Source: Aliivibrio sp. 1S175
Lineage (GTDB): Bacteria > Pseudomonadota > Gammaproteobacteria > Enterobacterales > Vibrionaceae
NCBI RefSeq assembly: GCF_001690985.1
Contig: NZ_MAJS01000026.1
Span: 1 to 64,000 of the forward strand
Length of the DNA: 64,000 nt
Reading direction: 5' to 3'
Shown piece by piece: positions 21,091-30,388 of the stretch (positions are counted from its first letter, which is position 1; every line of letters starts with the position of its first letter). A model generated the notes under the pieces. The model was not told the DNA's origin. It did no database searches and saw only the letters and a list, made by a program, of their open reading frames with translations. A program made the translations under genes and the position numbers.

Positions 21091-21825
21091 TTAATTCCAG
21101 TGTTTAGGTAATGCGTGCCATAGGGCTTGGCTGTATGCGTTACTGTTGCCTTGTTTGATTTTTTCAGGTGTTGTGTATTCAATGGAGGAGATGTGGTCTC
21201 CATCATCTGTATTTTTTAAAACAATTATTTTATCCGCTATATCAAGAATATGTTTTATATCATGACTGACGATAATCACGACTTTGTTCTCTTTATGGGC
21301 GAGATATTTATAGTGTTGAAACAACGGTTCTAAGTATTCTTCATTGATACCACAACCGGGTTCATCAGCAATTATTACGTCTGGTTGTTGAATAAAAGCC
21401 AATGCAGATAGGGCTCGCTTAGCCATCCCTCCAGAGAGTTGATAAGGGTATAATTTAGCCACTGAAAGAGGTAACTGAGCCAAAATAAGCGCATTATGAA
21501 TCGCCGTGTTATTTTTGCGTTGGTACCATTTTCTCTTTGGTTCAAATTGCGCTAACTGAGTGCCTATCTTTGCGGTAGGGTTTAACGCATTGATACTTTG
21601 TGGCACTAATGCAAGACGTGCTGTTGGTTGAATTATAATCTCTCCGGTAACCGTAAAGTCAGGGGGGATTGAATTCATAATGACATTAATTAATGCACTT
21701 TTTCCGCAGCCACTGGCTCCGATGATAGCTAAAACTTCTCTCTTATTAATAGACAAAGAAAGGTTTGAGAATAAAGGGGCAGAATGACGGTTTTGTTTTA
21801 TCGTTAACGACATAATCTGGATCAT
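21091..21825 (-). CDS. ABC transporter ATP-binding protein (NikD-like)
   Basis: The 244-residue ATPase has Walker A IGASGCGKSA, signature LSGGMAKRALSAL, Walker B DVIIADEPG and VSHDIKH. The start is uncertain: ATG 21825 (MIQIMSLTIKQ) gives a normal N-terminus with AGAAGG 12 bases upstream, whereas an in-frame start at 21918 would overlap the permease gene extensively. It pairs with the ATPase at 20500. Confidence 0.84.
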   Translation of the reverse strand: MIQIMSLTIKQNRHSAPLFSNLSLSINKREVLAIIGASGCGKSALINVIMNSIPPDFTVTGEIIIQPTARLALVPQSINALNPTAKIGTQLAQFEPKRKWYQRKNNTAIHNALILAQLPLSVAKLYPYQLSGGMAKRALSALAFIQQPDVIIADEPGCGINEEYLEPLFQHYKYLAHKENKVVIIVSHDIKHILDIADKIIVLKNTDDGDHISSIEYTTPEKIKQGNSNAYSQALWHALPKHWN

Positions 21826-21833
21826 TGCTATTT

Positions 21834-22598
21834 TTACCTTCTCACTCTGGTGCCAATCAGCATCAATAATAATGAACTGGTGACTAAAACTATTCCTGGA
21901 AATAAAGCGAGCCACCACTGCCCGCTGAGTAAATATTGACTGGCTTCAGAGAGCATTCCGCCCATTGATGGCGTTGAAGGTTCAATTCCAAATCCTAAAA
22001 ATGTTAATCCAGCGCCATGAACTAAGGCTTGAGGATAGAGAATAATCATCCCTGTCAGGATCTGAGGGAGTAGATGAGGTGTCAAATGTGTTACATAGCA
22101 GCGCAATGTAGAGTGACCAAAAGCCAATGAATGCAGCACATAAGGCTTATGTCGTAACTGTTCTATTTCAACTTTGAGTAAACGAGTTAATTTAGGCCAG
22201 TGACTGAAAGTGATGGCGATTACTAACCCTTCAAACCCACCACCAGCCAAAATGGATAGCACTATCATCACCAAAATATGTGGTAACGCGCTCCAAACAT
22301 CAATAAGCGTATTTATGAGATAACTGCATGCTGAATTTACGTTTCCAATTAACGCTAAACACGTAGAAAGTAATGTGCAACATAATGAGGCGAGTCCCCC
22401 CATGGCAAGGCTGAATAAAAGTGCTTTTAATGTTCGACTAAATACATCTCTGCCTAACCAATCGGTGCCGAACCAATAATCAGAATTAGGCATGATGTTT
22501 TTATTAAATAAATCAATTGTTTCGCCATTCTTTTGCCAAGATATAGAGAGAAGCAATAAAAAACAAAACAAGATTAAAGGAAGGTGCTTTTTCAGCAT
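21834..22598 (-). CDS. ABC transporter permease (NikC-like)
   Basis: The 254-residue integral membrane protein has an N-terminal helix, the DppC/NikC-type motif YWFGTDWLGRDVFSRTL and a C-terminal permease core with an EAA-type loop (HSLAFGHSTLRCYVTHLTPH). It forms the inner-membrane channel with the permease encoded just upstream. Confidence 0.86.
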   Translation of the reverse strand: MLKKHLPLILFCFLLLLSISWQKNGETIDLFNKNIMPNSDYWFGTDWLGRDVFSRTLKALLFSLAMGGLASLCCTLLSTCLALIGNVNSACSYLINTLIDVWSALPHILVMIVLSILAGGGFEGLVIAITFSHWPKLTRLLKVEIEQLRHKPYVLHSLAFGHSTLRCYVTHLTPHLLPQILTGMIILYPQALVHGAGLTFLGFGIEPSTPSMGGMLSEASQYLLSGQWWLALFPGIVLVTSSLLLMLIGTRVRR

Positions 22599-22616
22599 GA
22601 TACATAGTCTTTAAGA

Positions 22617-23612
22617 TTAAAATGAAGTCGATAAGGAGAGGCGTTTGCTGAGTAATGACGCTAAAGCATTACCAACAAATACGAAAATAGCACAACAAAA
22701 TGTGATCCCAAGAAGTAGTGGAGTATCTCCACTTAACCCTGCTTTAACGAGTGTTTGTCCGATACCAGGGAAATTAAAAACAGTTTCGATAATCACAGAT
22801 CCACTGAGTAATTCAGAGAACCCTGCCAATTGAATTACGAGTGCTGGGATCATGGTATTTCTTAATAAATGATACCGTACAATAGAGAATGTTGATTGGC
22901 CATGAAGGCGTGCATATTGAACATGTTGGCTATGGCAGACTGCAATTACTTTCTCTTTAGTATGTAAGATAATAGGGGCCATTAAACTGAAGCATAATGT
23001 AATTAAAGGCAGTGTAAAGTAAGGTATTTTTTCATAAATAGATAAGTTTTCTGGAGCAACACCTAAAGGGGCGATACCACCAATAGGAAACCAGACTAAT
23101 TTGATAGAAAAAATAGTGATGAGTAATAACCCAACCCAAAAGTTAGGAATTGCATTCATCATTAAGGTAATATGAGAGAATATTTTGCTCCACTTTTTAT
23201 TTGGAAATAAGCCAAGAATCAAACCTAAGGTATAACCAAAAATAAGAGAGAAGGCACTTGCACTCATCATCAGTATTATTGAATATCGACTGCGTTGCCA
23301 AATGATGTCACTAACGGGCTCTTGATAATGATAAGAGTAACCAAGGTTGCCGGAAAATAGAGAATGAACAAAACCTATCATGCGATCTAATGCGGTTTGG
23401 TTTAATCCTAATTGCTCGATAAGTTGTGTTTTTCTCTCACCAAATACTGCTAATGCATTACCATCAAAATACGCACTTATTGGGTCAATAGGAGATAACG
23501 TCAATAGCAGCGTTATCATGATGAGCGCTAAGCACAACTGAAGTACAAGTCGAGTTAAACTTATGAATAAGGTATTGGAGTGATGGGTATTTATCGACAC
23601 TTCCAACGCCAC
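22617..23612 (-). CDS. ABC transporter permease (NikB-like)
   Basis: The 331-residue DppB/NikB-type permease has about six membrane helices, the region LIEQLGLNQTALDRMIGF before the core, the EAA-type loop ARLHGQSTFSIVRYHLLRNTMIPA and ETVFNFPGIGQTLVKA near the end. The start is a GTG (23612) overlapping the solute-binding gene by 22 bases, so coupling is likely. Confidence 0.86.
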   Translation of the reverse strand: MALEVSINTHHSNTLFISLTRLVLQLCLALIMITLLLTLSPIDPISAYFDGNALAVFGERKTQLIEQLGLNQTALDRMIGFVHSLFSGNLGYSYHYQEPVSDIIWQRSRYSIILMMSASAFSLIFGYTLGLILGLFPNKKWSKIFSHITLMMNAIPNFWVGLLLITIFSIKLVWFPIGGIAPLGVAPENLSIYEKIPYFTLPLITLCFSLMAPIILHTKEKVIAVCHSQHVQYARLHGQSTFSIVRYHLLRNTMIPALVIQLAGFSELLSGSVIIETVFNFPGIGQTLVKAGLSGDTPLLLGITFCCAIFVFVGNALASLLSKRLSLSTSF

Positions 23613-25207
23613 TCTTCAATGTTTGCGGTTAATGGCCAGCCATGATCATGAGGCTCTGTAATTGGTTTTCCTAAATCTAAACAGTTTTTCGCCATATACA
23701 GATGTTGGATGTTGACTAACCATGTCCATGGACGATCTTGTTGTATTTGTTTTTGTGCTTGTTGCCAAAAAGGTATGGAGTCTTTCCAAGATGCGGCTTT
23801 AAGCGCATTATCAATTGCAATATCGACGGTCTTGTTTTTATAACCACCAGAATTATAAAAATCAGTGTGGGCGTAACGTGAATGATAAACGTAACTTACT
23901 TCACTTGCAGAGTGACTACCAAATCCCATAAGTACTGGAGTTGTTGTCATCTGCAAAGCAATCGCATTCCACTCAAGGCCTTTGACATCGACATTAATAC
24001 CGACTTGTGCCGCCATTGCACTAATAGTAAGTGCAAGTTGTTCTCTAACACTGTCACCTGCTTTATAGAGTAGAGTAAACGAGGCTTCATGATTTTGTTT
24101 ATCTATGATCCCGTTATTATCACTGTCTGCCCATCCTGCGTTTTTTAATAATCTATTCGCATGAATTAGATTGGTTTTTAATGGCGTAATGCCTGTCGTT
24201 TCTAATCCCCAAGGCATATTGTCAGCGATAGAGTAGGCAGGAGTTGCATAGCCATCAAGTAACTTATCTACAATTAACTGTTTATCAATTAAGTAATCAA
24301 ATACTTCACGAATCACCGGATCTGAGGTGACATAGGTCGTATTAATGCCTTGTTGATAAGTCATTGGCCAAACAATACCGCGATTATCTAAAGTGGGTAC
24401 TGACCATAATTTATAACCTTCAATTTTTTGACTAGCGTAACGTTGTGGAACGACACTTAAATGAAGTTGTTGTGTTTTTAATTGAATAAACCGCGATTCT
24501 TCACTGCCAAAAACGGCGATGATATTACGAAATTTAGGGGCTTTATCATAATAAAGTGGATTTAAGCTCATGCTTACGTATTGGTTTTTTTTCCACTTAG
24601 TTAAGACGTAAGGACCAGAACCAATAGGCTGTTCACCATAACGAATACCATGGTTATCCTGTGGTTTATATCGATGTTTTGGAACGATACCAATAGAAGA
24701 TAAACGATCTAAGAAAGTGATATCACTATGGGTTAAATGAAAAGCCACAGAGTAAGGCGTTAAAGGTTCAGCCATTTTTAATGCACTTAGATCATGGGTG
24801 CTACTTTGGGCTAAAATTTGATTGTAAGTAAAGGCGACATCATCTGCCGTTAGTGGTTTACCATCACTAAATTGGACATCTTGTCTTAGGGTGATAATCC
24901 AAGTTAGCTTGTTATTTGTTAAGCGCCATTTTGTCGCTAAATCGCCAATAAAATTTAAGCTTTTATCTCTTTTTAATAACGTCGATTGAAATAGTGGACT
25001 TCCGTATTTTCCCCAACCTAAAATAGGGTCAAATCCTGTCATTGGCTCACTTCCCAATGCAACCTTGAGAGTGTCAGGTCGTTTGTTTTGATGTGCAGAT
25101 GCTTGTGGGACAAAAGAAGTCATAAAGATTAGTAAGGTAATAATTACAAAACGAACAGGTATTAAGGGCATTTCAAATTTTTTTATTAATGTAAATAATG
25201 AATTCAC
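23591..25207 (-). CDS. Periplasmic solute-binding protein, family 5 (putative nickel or nickel-chelate binding)
   Basis: A family-5 (peptide/nickel) binding protein with a signal peptide ending near FVPQASA. Family motifs include KVALGSEPMTGFDPILGWG, LTWIITLRQDVQFSDGKPLTADDVAFTYNQI and IGSGPYVLTKWKKNQY. I start at GTG 25207 because GGAAA lies seven bases upstream; ATG 25171 (MPLIPVRFVIITLL) is the alternative and gives a more compact signal peptide. It heads a five-gene ABC operon directly upstream of urease on the same strand, so nickel supply is the best inference. Family-5 proteins also carry peptides, haem and opine-metal complexes. Confidence 0.82.
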   Translation of the reverse strand: MNSLFTLIKKFEMPLIPVRFVIITLLIFMTSFVPQASAHQNKRPDTLKVALGSEPMTGFDPILGWGKYGSPLFQSTLLKRDKSLNFIGDLATKWRLTNNKLTWIITLRQDVQFSDGKPLTADDVAFTYNQILAQSSTHDLSALKMAEPLTPYSVAFHLTHSDITFLDRLSSIGIVPKHRYKPQDNHGIRYGEQPIGSGPYVLTKWKKNQYVSMSLNPLYYDKAPKFRNIIAVFGSEESRFIQLKTQQLHLSVVPQRYASQKIEGYKLWSVPTLDNRGIVWPMTYQQGINTTYVTSDPVIREVFDYLIDKQLIVDKLLDGYATPAYSIADNMPWGLETTGITPLKTNLIHANRLLKNAGWADSDNNGIIDKQNHEASFTLLYKAGDSVREQLALTISAMAAQVGINVDVKGLEWNAIALQMTTTPVLMGFGSHSASEVSYVYHSRYAHTDFYNSGGYKNKTVDIAIDNALKAASWKDSIPFWQQAQKQIQQDRPWTWLVNIQHLYMAKNCLDLGKPITEPHDHGWPLTANIEEWRWKCR

Positions 25208-25618
25208 AACATTTTCCAATATAAAGAAAGTGAGCACTGGTAAATGAAAGAACGCATTTACGATCTGCATTAGAAATTAAGTCATGATCTAATGGCATTA
25301 CACAGAAGTAGTTACGGGGCTATTATGTTTTATGCAGCAGTAAGCACCTCAATAATGGGGCCATAAATAACTGAAGCTAAAATGTATAGACTTATCTGGT
25401 AAGTAAAATTAGATCGAATTTGATGGTTCTACAAATAGGTAAATAAGTAGATAGCATCAAGATAGAGCTAAAAAATGTATAAAACGTTAAGGTAGATAAA
25501 ATCACAAAGCCGTAGAGTAACGGTAATAAAGACATTGATTTTATTGGCGTGGATTCTATCAGTAGGTGAGAAGTAAGCAAGTAATAAATAAGTCAAAAAA
25601 TCATATTATTACGGGTAT
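25208..25618. other. Intergenic region upstream of the nickel-type ABC operon
   Basis: About 400 bases separate the ABC operon from the proS terminator. It must contain the operon promoter. The block 25285-25375 is less AT-rich than its surroundings and contains GGGGCTATTATG and AATAATGGGGCC; I cannot match it to a riboswitch or insertion-sequence end I know. A hydrophobic minus-strand reading at 25392-25580 starts at TTG without a ribosome-binding site, and I do not call it. Confidence 0.4.
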
Positions 25619-25647
25619 AAAAAAGCCAAGTCAGAGGACTTGGCTTT
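25619..25647 (-). terminator. Rho-independent terminator after proS
   Basis: AAAGCCAAGTC and GACTTGGCTTT form an 11-bp stem with a four-base loop. On the minus strand the 3' arm continues into a T6 run. Confidence 0.9.
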
Positions 25648-25670
25648 GTGTTTATTCATGGAAGCTGAAA

Positions 25671-27386
25671 TTAGCTTAGTTGTGCTTTAATGTGCTCAAC
25701 GATGTTTGCAATTTCGATTACTTCCTTGCTGTTTGCACGACGGTTCTTATATTCAAAGTTACCTTCGTCCATGCTACGGTCGCCAATAACAACGGTATGT
25801 GGAATACCGATAAGCTCGATGTCTTTGAACATAACACCTGGGCGCTCTTTACGATCATCAAATAGAACGTCGATGCCCATCGCTGTTAATTCTGCATACA
25901 GTTTTTCTGCCGCTTCTTTAACGCGATCAGATTTGTACATGTTCATTGGAACGATAGCAACCGTAAATGGTGCAAGCGCTTCTGGCCATACAATGCCGTA
26001 TTCGTCATTGTTTTGCTCGATAGCTGATGCAACAACACGTGAAACACCGATACCGTAACAACCCATCTCAAGGATAGAGTTTTTACCGTTAGCATCAAGT
26101 ACGCCACAGTTCATTGCTTCTGAGTAGGCTGTGCCTAATTGGAAGATGTGACCAACTTCGATACCGCGTTTCAGTTGTAGAGTACCTTGACCACATGGGC
26201 TTAGATCGCCTTCAACAACGTTACGTAGATCTTCAACTTGACCAAGCTGTACATCACGATCCCAGTTCACACCAAAGAAGTGCTTACCGTCGATGTTTGC
26301 GCCTGTACCAAAGTCACTCATTACAGCAACAGAGCGGTCAACGATGAATGGGAGTTCTAGGCCAACAGGACCAAGAGAACCAGCACCAGCGCCGATTAGG
26401 TCACGAAGTTGTGCTTCGTCAGCCATCTCTAGTGGAGATAAAACTTGTGAAAGGTTTTCAGCTTTAACTTCGTTAAGCTCGTGATCACCACGGATGATAA
26501 GTGCAATGATATCAGCATCAACTTCATCAGATGCTTTAACAAACAGTGTTTTCACTGTTTTTTCAATTGCGATACCGTGTTGCTCAACCAATTCTGCAAT
26601 TGTTTTTGCGTTTGGTGTATCAACCGTTGTCATCTCTTGAGTAGGAGCTGCACGTTCAGTTGTTGGTGCTAGAGCTTCTGCTTTTTCGATGTTAGCTGCG
26701 TAATCAGATCCTGTTGAGAATGCGATCAAATCTTCGCCGCTTTCTGCAAGTACGTGGAACTCTTGAGAACCACTGCCGCCGATTGCGCCTGAGTCAGCCA
26801 ATACTGGACGGTACTCAAGACCCATACGGTCGAATGCTTTACAGTAAGCATCGTGCATTGCATCGTAAGACTTTTGTAGGCCTTCTTTATCGATGTCAAA
26901 GCTGTACGCATCCATCATGCAGAATTCACGTGCACGCATTACGCCAAAGCGTGGGCGACGTTCATCACGGAATTTAGTCTGGATTTGGTATAGGTTTAGC
27001 GGAAGTTGTTTGTAAGAGTTAACTTCGTTACGAACAAGGCTAGTGATAACCTCTTCAGCTGTTGGGCTAAGAACAAACGGACGAGCATGACGGTCAGTAA
27101 AGCGAAGAAGTTCAGGACCCATCTTTTCAGAACGGCCTGTTTCTTCCCAAAGCTCAAATGGTTGAACTACGGGCATCAACGTTTCGATTGCACCTGCATT
27201 GTCGATCTCTTGACGAACGATATTTTCGACTTTACGCAATACACGTAGACCTGTCGGTAGCCAAGTATATAAACCTGAAGCTAGACGGCGGATCATACCT
27301 GCACGTAGCATGAGCTGGTGGCTCACTACTTCTGCGTCGTTTGGAGTCTCCTTCAGTGTTGAAAGAAGGTATTTGCTAGTGCGCAT
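25671..27386 (-). CDS. proS: Prolyl-tRNA synthetase
   Basis: ProS is a class II synthetase charging tRNA-Pro. The call starts at ATG 27386 ([20 protein letters not shown]), giving 571 residues as in bacterial-type ProS; an ATG four codons earlier is also possible. Motif 2 region [18 protein letters not shown] and motif 3 region [11 protein letters not shown] are present. The YbaK-like editing domain is inserted between them (about 225-390). The C-terminal anticodon-binding domain starts near [12 protein letters not shown]. Confidence 0.97.
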   Translation of the reverse strand: MRTSKYLLSTLKETPNDAEVVSHQLMLRAGMIRRLASGLYTWLPTGLRVLRKVENIVRQEIDNAGAIETLMPVVQPFELWEETGRSEKMGPELLRFTDRHARPFVLSPTAEEVITSLVRNEVNSYKQLPLNLYQIQTKFRDERRPRFGVMRAREFCMMDAYSFDIDKEGLQKSYDAMHDAYCKAFDRMGLEYRPVLADSGAIGGSGSQEFHVLAESGEDLIAFSTGSDYAANIEKAEALAPTTERAAPTQEMTTVDTPNAKTIAELVEQHGIAIEKTVKTLFVKASDEVDADIIALIIRGDHELNEVKAENLSQVLSPLEMADEAQLRDLIGAGAGSLGPVGLELPFIVDRSVAVMSDFGTGANIDGKHFFGVNWDRDVQLGQVEDLRNVVEGDLSPCGQGTLQLKRGIEVGHIFQLGTAYSEAMNCGVLDANGKNSILEMGCYGIGVSRVVASAIEQNNDEYGIVWPEALAPFTVAIVPMNMYKSDRVKEAAEKLYAELTAMGIDVLFDDRKERPGVMFKDIELIGIPHTVVIGDRSMDEGNFEYKNRRANSKEVIEIANIVEHIKAQLS

Positions 27387-27423
27387 GTTTTCATCCATTT
27401 GTTAGTTATGAATATTGGAATAC

Positions 27424-27447
27424 CTCGATTTAAACAGTTAAATCGAG
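27424..27447 (-). promoter_or_regulatory. Perfect inverted repeat in the proS leader
   Basis: CTCGATTTAA-ACAG-TTAAATCGAG is a perfect 10-bp stem with a four-base loop, about 38 bases upstream of the proS start and downstream of trmO. There is no T-run, so it is not a terminator. It may be a leader structure or an operator. Confidence 0.45.
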
Positions 27448-27535
27448 AGGTCAATTTTAGCCTGTGCCAATTCTTTAATCAGAATGGATTCAAATCTAAA
27501 ATTAAGCCCTCTATGATATCAGCCTAAAAGCGATC

Positions 27536-28234
27536 TCAAAAGCGATCAATTGCAGTTACCGTAATGGAATTGCTATCAACAATGAATTTTACGTTCAAAT
27601 CAAACAGATTTACCGCGTATTCCTTGGTATCTGCCTTTCCTTTTTTGTAAGCAGGACGAGGATCTTGCCCAAGCACTTCTTTTATCACCGCTTCAATATG
27701 TGTTTTTTGTGGGTGTGAACTAAGTGATTTTTGTGCCTCTATTGATAAATACACATCAAGAACATCGGGTTCCTTTTCTGCAAAACCACCTAAAGCATCA
27801 GGGATAGAATCGGAATAAGGGATGTAAGGTTTGATGTCGATAATCGGCGTGTTATCCACTAAATCAACACTGCCTAACTCTAAATACGTTTGATTACCTT
27901 CTTGAACTACACCTTTTAATTCGACCGCCGACATGCCAATACCATTAGGGCGAAAGGTCGCTCGTGAAGCAAATACCCCAATACGTTCGTTTCCGCCTAA
28001 CCGTGGTGGACGAACCGTTGGTCTCCATCCCGCATCGAGATTTTGGTCAAATAAGAAAAGAAGCCATAAATGAGAGAACTGCTCAATAGCACGCACGGAT
28101 TCAGGTGAGTTAGCATCCCCCACCAATTTTAGGCGAGATGTGGCACTAGGCGCTAAGCGAGGTTGACGAGGAACCGCAAACTTTTCTTTGTAAGGTGATT
28201 GGATAAAACCAACAGGATCGATGTGATAAGTCAT
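27536..28234 (-). CDS. trmO: tRNA (adenine(37)-N6)-methyltransferase TrmO
   Basis: TrmO (YaeB/TsaA family) methylates N6 of t6A37 in threonine tRNA with S-adenosylmethionine. The 232-residue protein has the N-terminal beta-barrel domain (PVGFIQSPYKEKFAVPRQP; SHLWLLFLFDQN; RPPRLGGNERIGVFASRATFRPN) and the smaller C-terminal domain ending TVTAIDRF. It lies upstream of proS on the same strand, as in Escherichia coli. Confidence 0.92.
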   Translation of the reverse strand: MTYHIDPVGFIQSPYKEKFAVPRQPRLAPSATSRLKLVGDANSPESVRAIEQFSHLWLLFLFDQNLDAGWRPTVRPPRLGGNERIGVFASRATFRPNGIGMSAVELKGVVQEGNQTYLELGSVDLVDNTPIIDIKPYIPYSDSIPDALGGFAEKEPDVLDVYLSIEAQKSLSSHPQKTHIEAVIKEVLGQDPRPAYKKGKADTKEYAVNLFDLNVKFIVDSNSITVTAIDRF

Positions 28235-28330
28235 TTATGTAAGCTCAACGGTGAATATGACTGAATTTTATCATAAGTAATGAAAAGGCACTTTTTTACT
28301 TTATATGATAATAGTTCGCAATTACTAATT

Positions 28331-28371
28331 GTTATGTTATAACATAACTAATTGTTATGTTATAACATAAC
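28331..28371 (+). promoter_or_regulatory. Two tandem Zur-like operators upstream of rpmE2-rpmJ2
   Basis: The perfect 18-bp palindrome GTTATGTTATAACATAAC occurs twice (28331-28348 and 28354-28371), separated by TAATT, within 75 bases of the L31 start codon. It matches the gammaproteobacterial Zur motif with its GTTATA(n)TATAAC-like core. This is exactly the target class expected for zinc-independent ribosomal protein paralogs, so repression in zinc-replete cells and release on zinc starvation is likely. Confidence 0.85.
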
Positions 28372-28403
28372 AATTGATGGCAATTTATTAGAGAGAGAAA
28401 AAG

Positions 28404-28661
28404 ATGAAAGAAGGTATTCACCCAGAATACAGAAAGGTTATTTTCCACGATACGAGTGTGAATAAATACTTCCTTATTGGATCTACATTGCAGACAGATA
28501 GAAAAATGACATGGGAAGATGGTAAGGAATACCCTTATATGACATTAGATATCTCTTCTGAATCACACCCATTTTATACCGGTGAGCAAAGAGTGGTATC
28601 CACTGAAGGTCGAGTTGCAAACTTCAATCGTCGATTTGGTGCATTAAAAGGGAAAGTATAA
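28404..28661 (+). CDS. rpmE2: 50S ribosomal protein L31 type B (zinc-independent paralog)
   Basis: The 85-residue protein begins [20 protein letters not shown] and has no cysteine at all, so it is the C-minus form that replaces zinc-containing L31 when zinc is scarce, releasing zinc for other uses. AGAGAGA precedes the ATG. It overlaps the L36 gene by one base (TAATG) and is behind paired Zur boxes. Confidence 0.96.
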   Translation: MKEGIHPEYRKVIFHDTSVNKYFLIGSTLQTDRKMTWEDGKEYPYMTLDISSESHPFYTGEQRVVSTEGRVANFNRRFGALKGKV

Positions 28662-28798
28662 TGAAAGTATTAAGCTCATTGAAAAGTGCTAAATCTAGAC
28701 ATAAAGATTGTCAAATCGTAAAGCGAAAAGGGCGAGTTTTTGTTATTTGTAAAACTAATCCTCGATTTAAAGCGGTTCAAGGGAAAAAGAAAAAGTAA
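28661..28798 (+). CDS. rpmJ2: 50S ribosomal protein L36 type B
   Basis: This 45-residue ORF starts [20 protein letters not shown] and ends in KKKK. Compared with zinc-binding L36 it keeps only two of the four zinc ligands (one Cys in KDCQ, one in VICK); the first Cys and the His are replaced. It is therefore the zinc-independent paralog. It is translationally coupled to rpmE2. Confidence 0.95.
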   Translation: MKVLSSLKSAKSRHKDCQIVKRKGRVFVICKTNPRFKAVQGKKKK

Positions 28799-28803
28799 GA
28801 TAT

Positions 28804-28835
28804 AAAAAAGGTTGGCATCACTGCCAACCTTTTTA
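28804..28835. terminator. Bidirectional terminator between rpmJ2 and metQ
   Basis: AGGTTGGCA (28809-28817) and TGCCAACCT (28822-28830) form the stem, with A-run and T-run flanks serving both strands. Confidence 0.88.
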
Positions 28836-28859
28836 GGTTTGATTAAGTTAAAAGAGGAA

Positions 28860-29669
28860 TTACCAACCTTTAACTACGCCGCCTTTAAATGTTTTTAGAG
28901 CAGCTTGGTAAACTTCGTCTGATTGGTACGCTTTAACAAACGTTTTTACGTTATCAGTATTTACGTTATCAGTACGGCCAACAATTAAGTTTACGTATGG
29001 AGATTCTTTATCTTCAACAAAGATGCCATCTTTCTCTGGTGTAAGGTTCAGACTACTTGCGTAAGTTGTGTTGATTACAGATAGAGCAACATCATCAAGA
29101 GAACGAGGAAGTTGCGCAGCATCTAACTCAACAATTGTGATGTTTTTAGGGTTAGCGGTAATATCACGAACCGTTGCAGCAAGACCAGAACCATCACGTA
29201 ATGTGATTAGGCCTTGTTCTTGAAGCAGAAGAAGAGAGCGACCAAGGTTAGTTGGATCGTTTGGTACAGCAATACGCGCACCATCTTCAATTTGGTCAAC
29301 CGACGTTACTTGCTTAGAGTAACCTGCAATTGGGTAAACAAATGAATTACCAGCAACTTCAATTTTGTAACCACGGTCAGCCACTTGTTGATCAAGGTAT
29401 GGCTTGTGTTGGAATGCATTTAAGTCGATAGAACCATCATCCAACGCCGCGTTTGGTGTTACGTAATCGGTAAATGTGACTAGCTCAACATCAAGACCGT
29501 ATTGTTCTTTTGCAACTTTAGCTGCTACTTCTGCAACTTGAGCTTCAGCACCCGCCATAACACCTACTTTAATTAGGTTTGTGTTTGTTTCTTCTTGGCC
29601 ACAACCAGTTAGAATTAGTGTTGATGCTAGACCAGCAACCGCGGCCAGTGTTTTAATGTTAAATTTCAT
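28860..29669 (-). CDS. metQ: Methionine-binding lipoprotein MetQ
   Basis: MetQ is the solute-binding lipoprotein of the MetNIQ D/L-methionine importer. The 269-residue sequence has the lipobox LTGC (Cys23), then LIKVGVMAGAEAQV, VTFTDYVTPNAALDDG and DLNAFQHKPYLDQQ, all typical of the NlpA/MetQ family. It is the last gene of metNIQ on the minus strand. Confidence 0.95.
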   Translation of the reverse strand: MKFNIKTLAAVAGLASTLILTGCGQEETNTNLIKVGVMAGAEAQVAEVAAKVAKEQYGLDVELVTFTDYVTPNAALDDGSIDLNAFQHKPYLDQQVADRGYKIEVAGNSFVYPIAGYSKQVTSVDQIEDGARIAVPNDPTNLGRSLLLLQEQGLITLRDGSGLAATVRDITANPKNITIVELDAAQLPRSLDDVALSVINTTYASSLNLTPEKDGIFVEDKESPYVNLIVGRTDNVNTDNVKTFVKAYQSDEVYQAALKTFKGGVVKGW

Positions 29670-29710
29670 TATTTACTCCTTAAAAATGAATTCCATATAT
29701 AAAAATTAGA

Positions 29711-30388
29711 TTAACGATGATCAACTTTTTTAACTAAAGCATCACCTACAGATTGAATGATTTGCACCAAAACAATCAGCATTACAACAGTCACTGCCAT
29801 GATGGTTAAATCATAACGGTGGAAACCATATCGAATAGCAACATCACCTAAACCACCACCGCCAACCGTACCTGCCATTGCAGAGTAGCTAACTAGCGTT
29901 ACTAGAGTGATAGTCACTGCATTTAAGATTGTTGGTAGTGCTTCAGGAAGCAATACTTTAGTAATAATTTGTAGCGGTGTTGCGCCCATAGATTGTGCTG
30001 CTTCAACTAAGCCACTTGGTACTTCAATTAATGCGCCTTCAATCAGACGAGCCACAAATGGGATAGCACCAATAGTCAGTGGAACAATTGCTGCTGTCGT
30101 ACCAATAAAGCTACCAACAATCAATTTTGTTACTGGAATAATGGCAACCATTAATACTAAGAAAGGAACAGAACGGCCCACGTTAACAACCGCGCCAAGT
30201 GCACTATTGAATGTGGTATTTTCCATTAAGCCGCCTTTTTTGGTGATATGCAAAATAACACCAAGAGGGATCCCAATAGCAAAGCCCACAATACCTGCAA
30301 CAGTAACCATATAAAGCGTTTCGCCGGTTGCGTTTAATAGTAGCTTGCTATTTAAATCAAGCCATGCCGAAATCACATCAAATGACAT
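29711..30388 (-). CDS. metI: Methionine ABC transporter permease MetI
   Basis: The 225-residue inner-membrane permease has five or so helices and the characteristic loop [25 protein letters not shown] that couples to Met[18 protein letters not shown] is the family signature. It overlaps the end of metN by 11 bases. Confidence 0.95.
   Translation of the reverse strand: MSFDVISAWLDLNSKLLLNATGETLYMVTVAGIVGFAIGIPLGVILHITKKGGLMENTTFNSALGAVVNVGRSVPFLVLMVAIIPVTKLIVGSFIGTTAAIVPLTIGAIPFVARLIEGALIEVPSGLVEAAQSMGATPLQIITKVLLPEALPTILNAVTITLVTLVSYSAMAGTVGGGGLGDVAIRYGFHRYDLTIMAVTVVMLIVLVQIIQSVGDALVKKVDHR

Noticed and set aside
25392-25580. Hydrophobic 62-residue minus-strand ORF upstream of the nickel-type operon
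   Set aside because: It starts at TTG with no ribosome-binding site, and the hydrophobic look follows from AT-rich codons. It lies in the promoter region of the operon.
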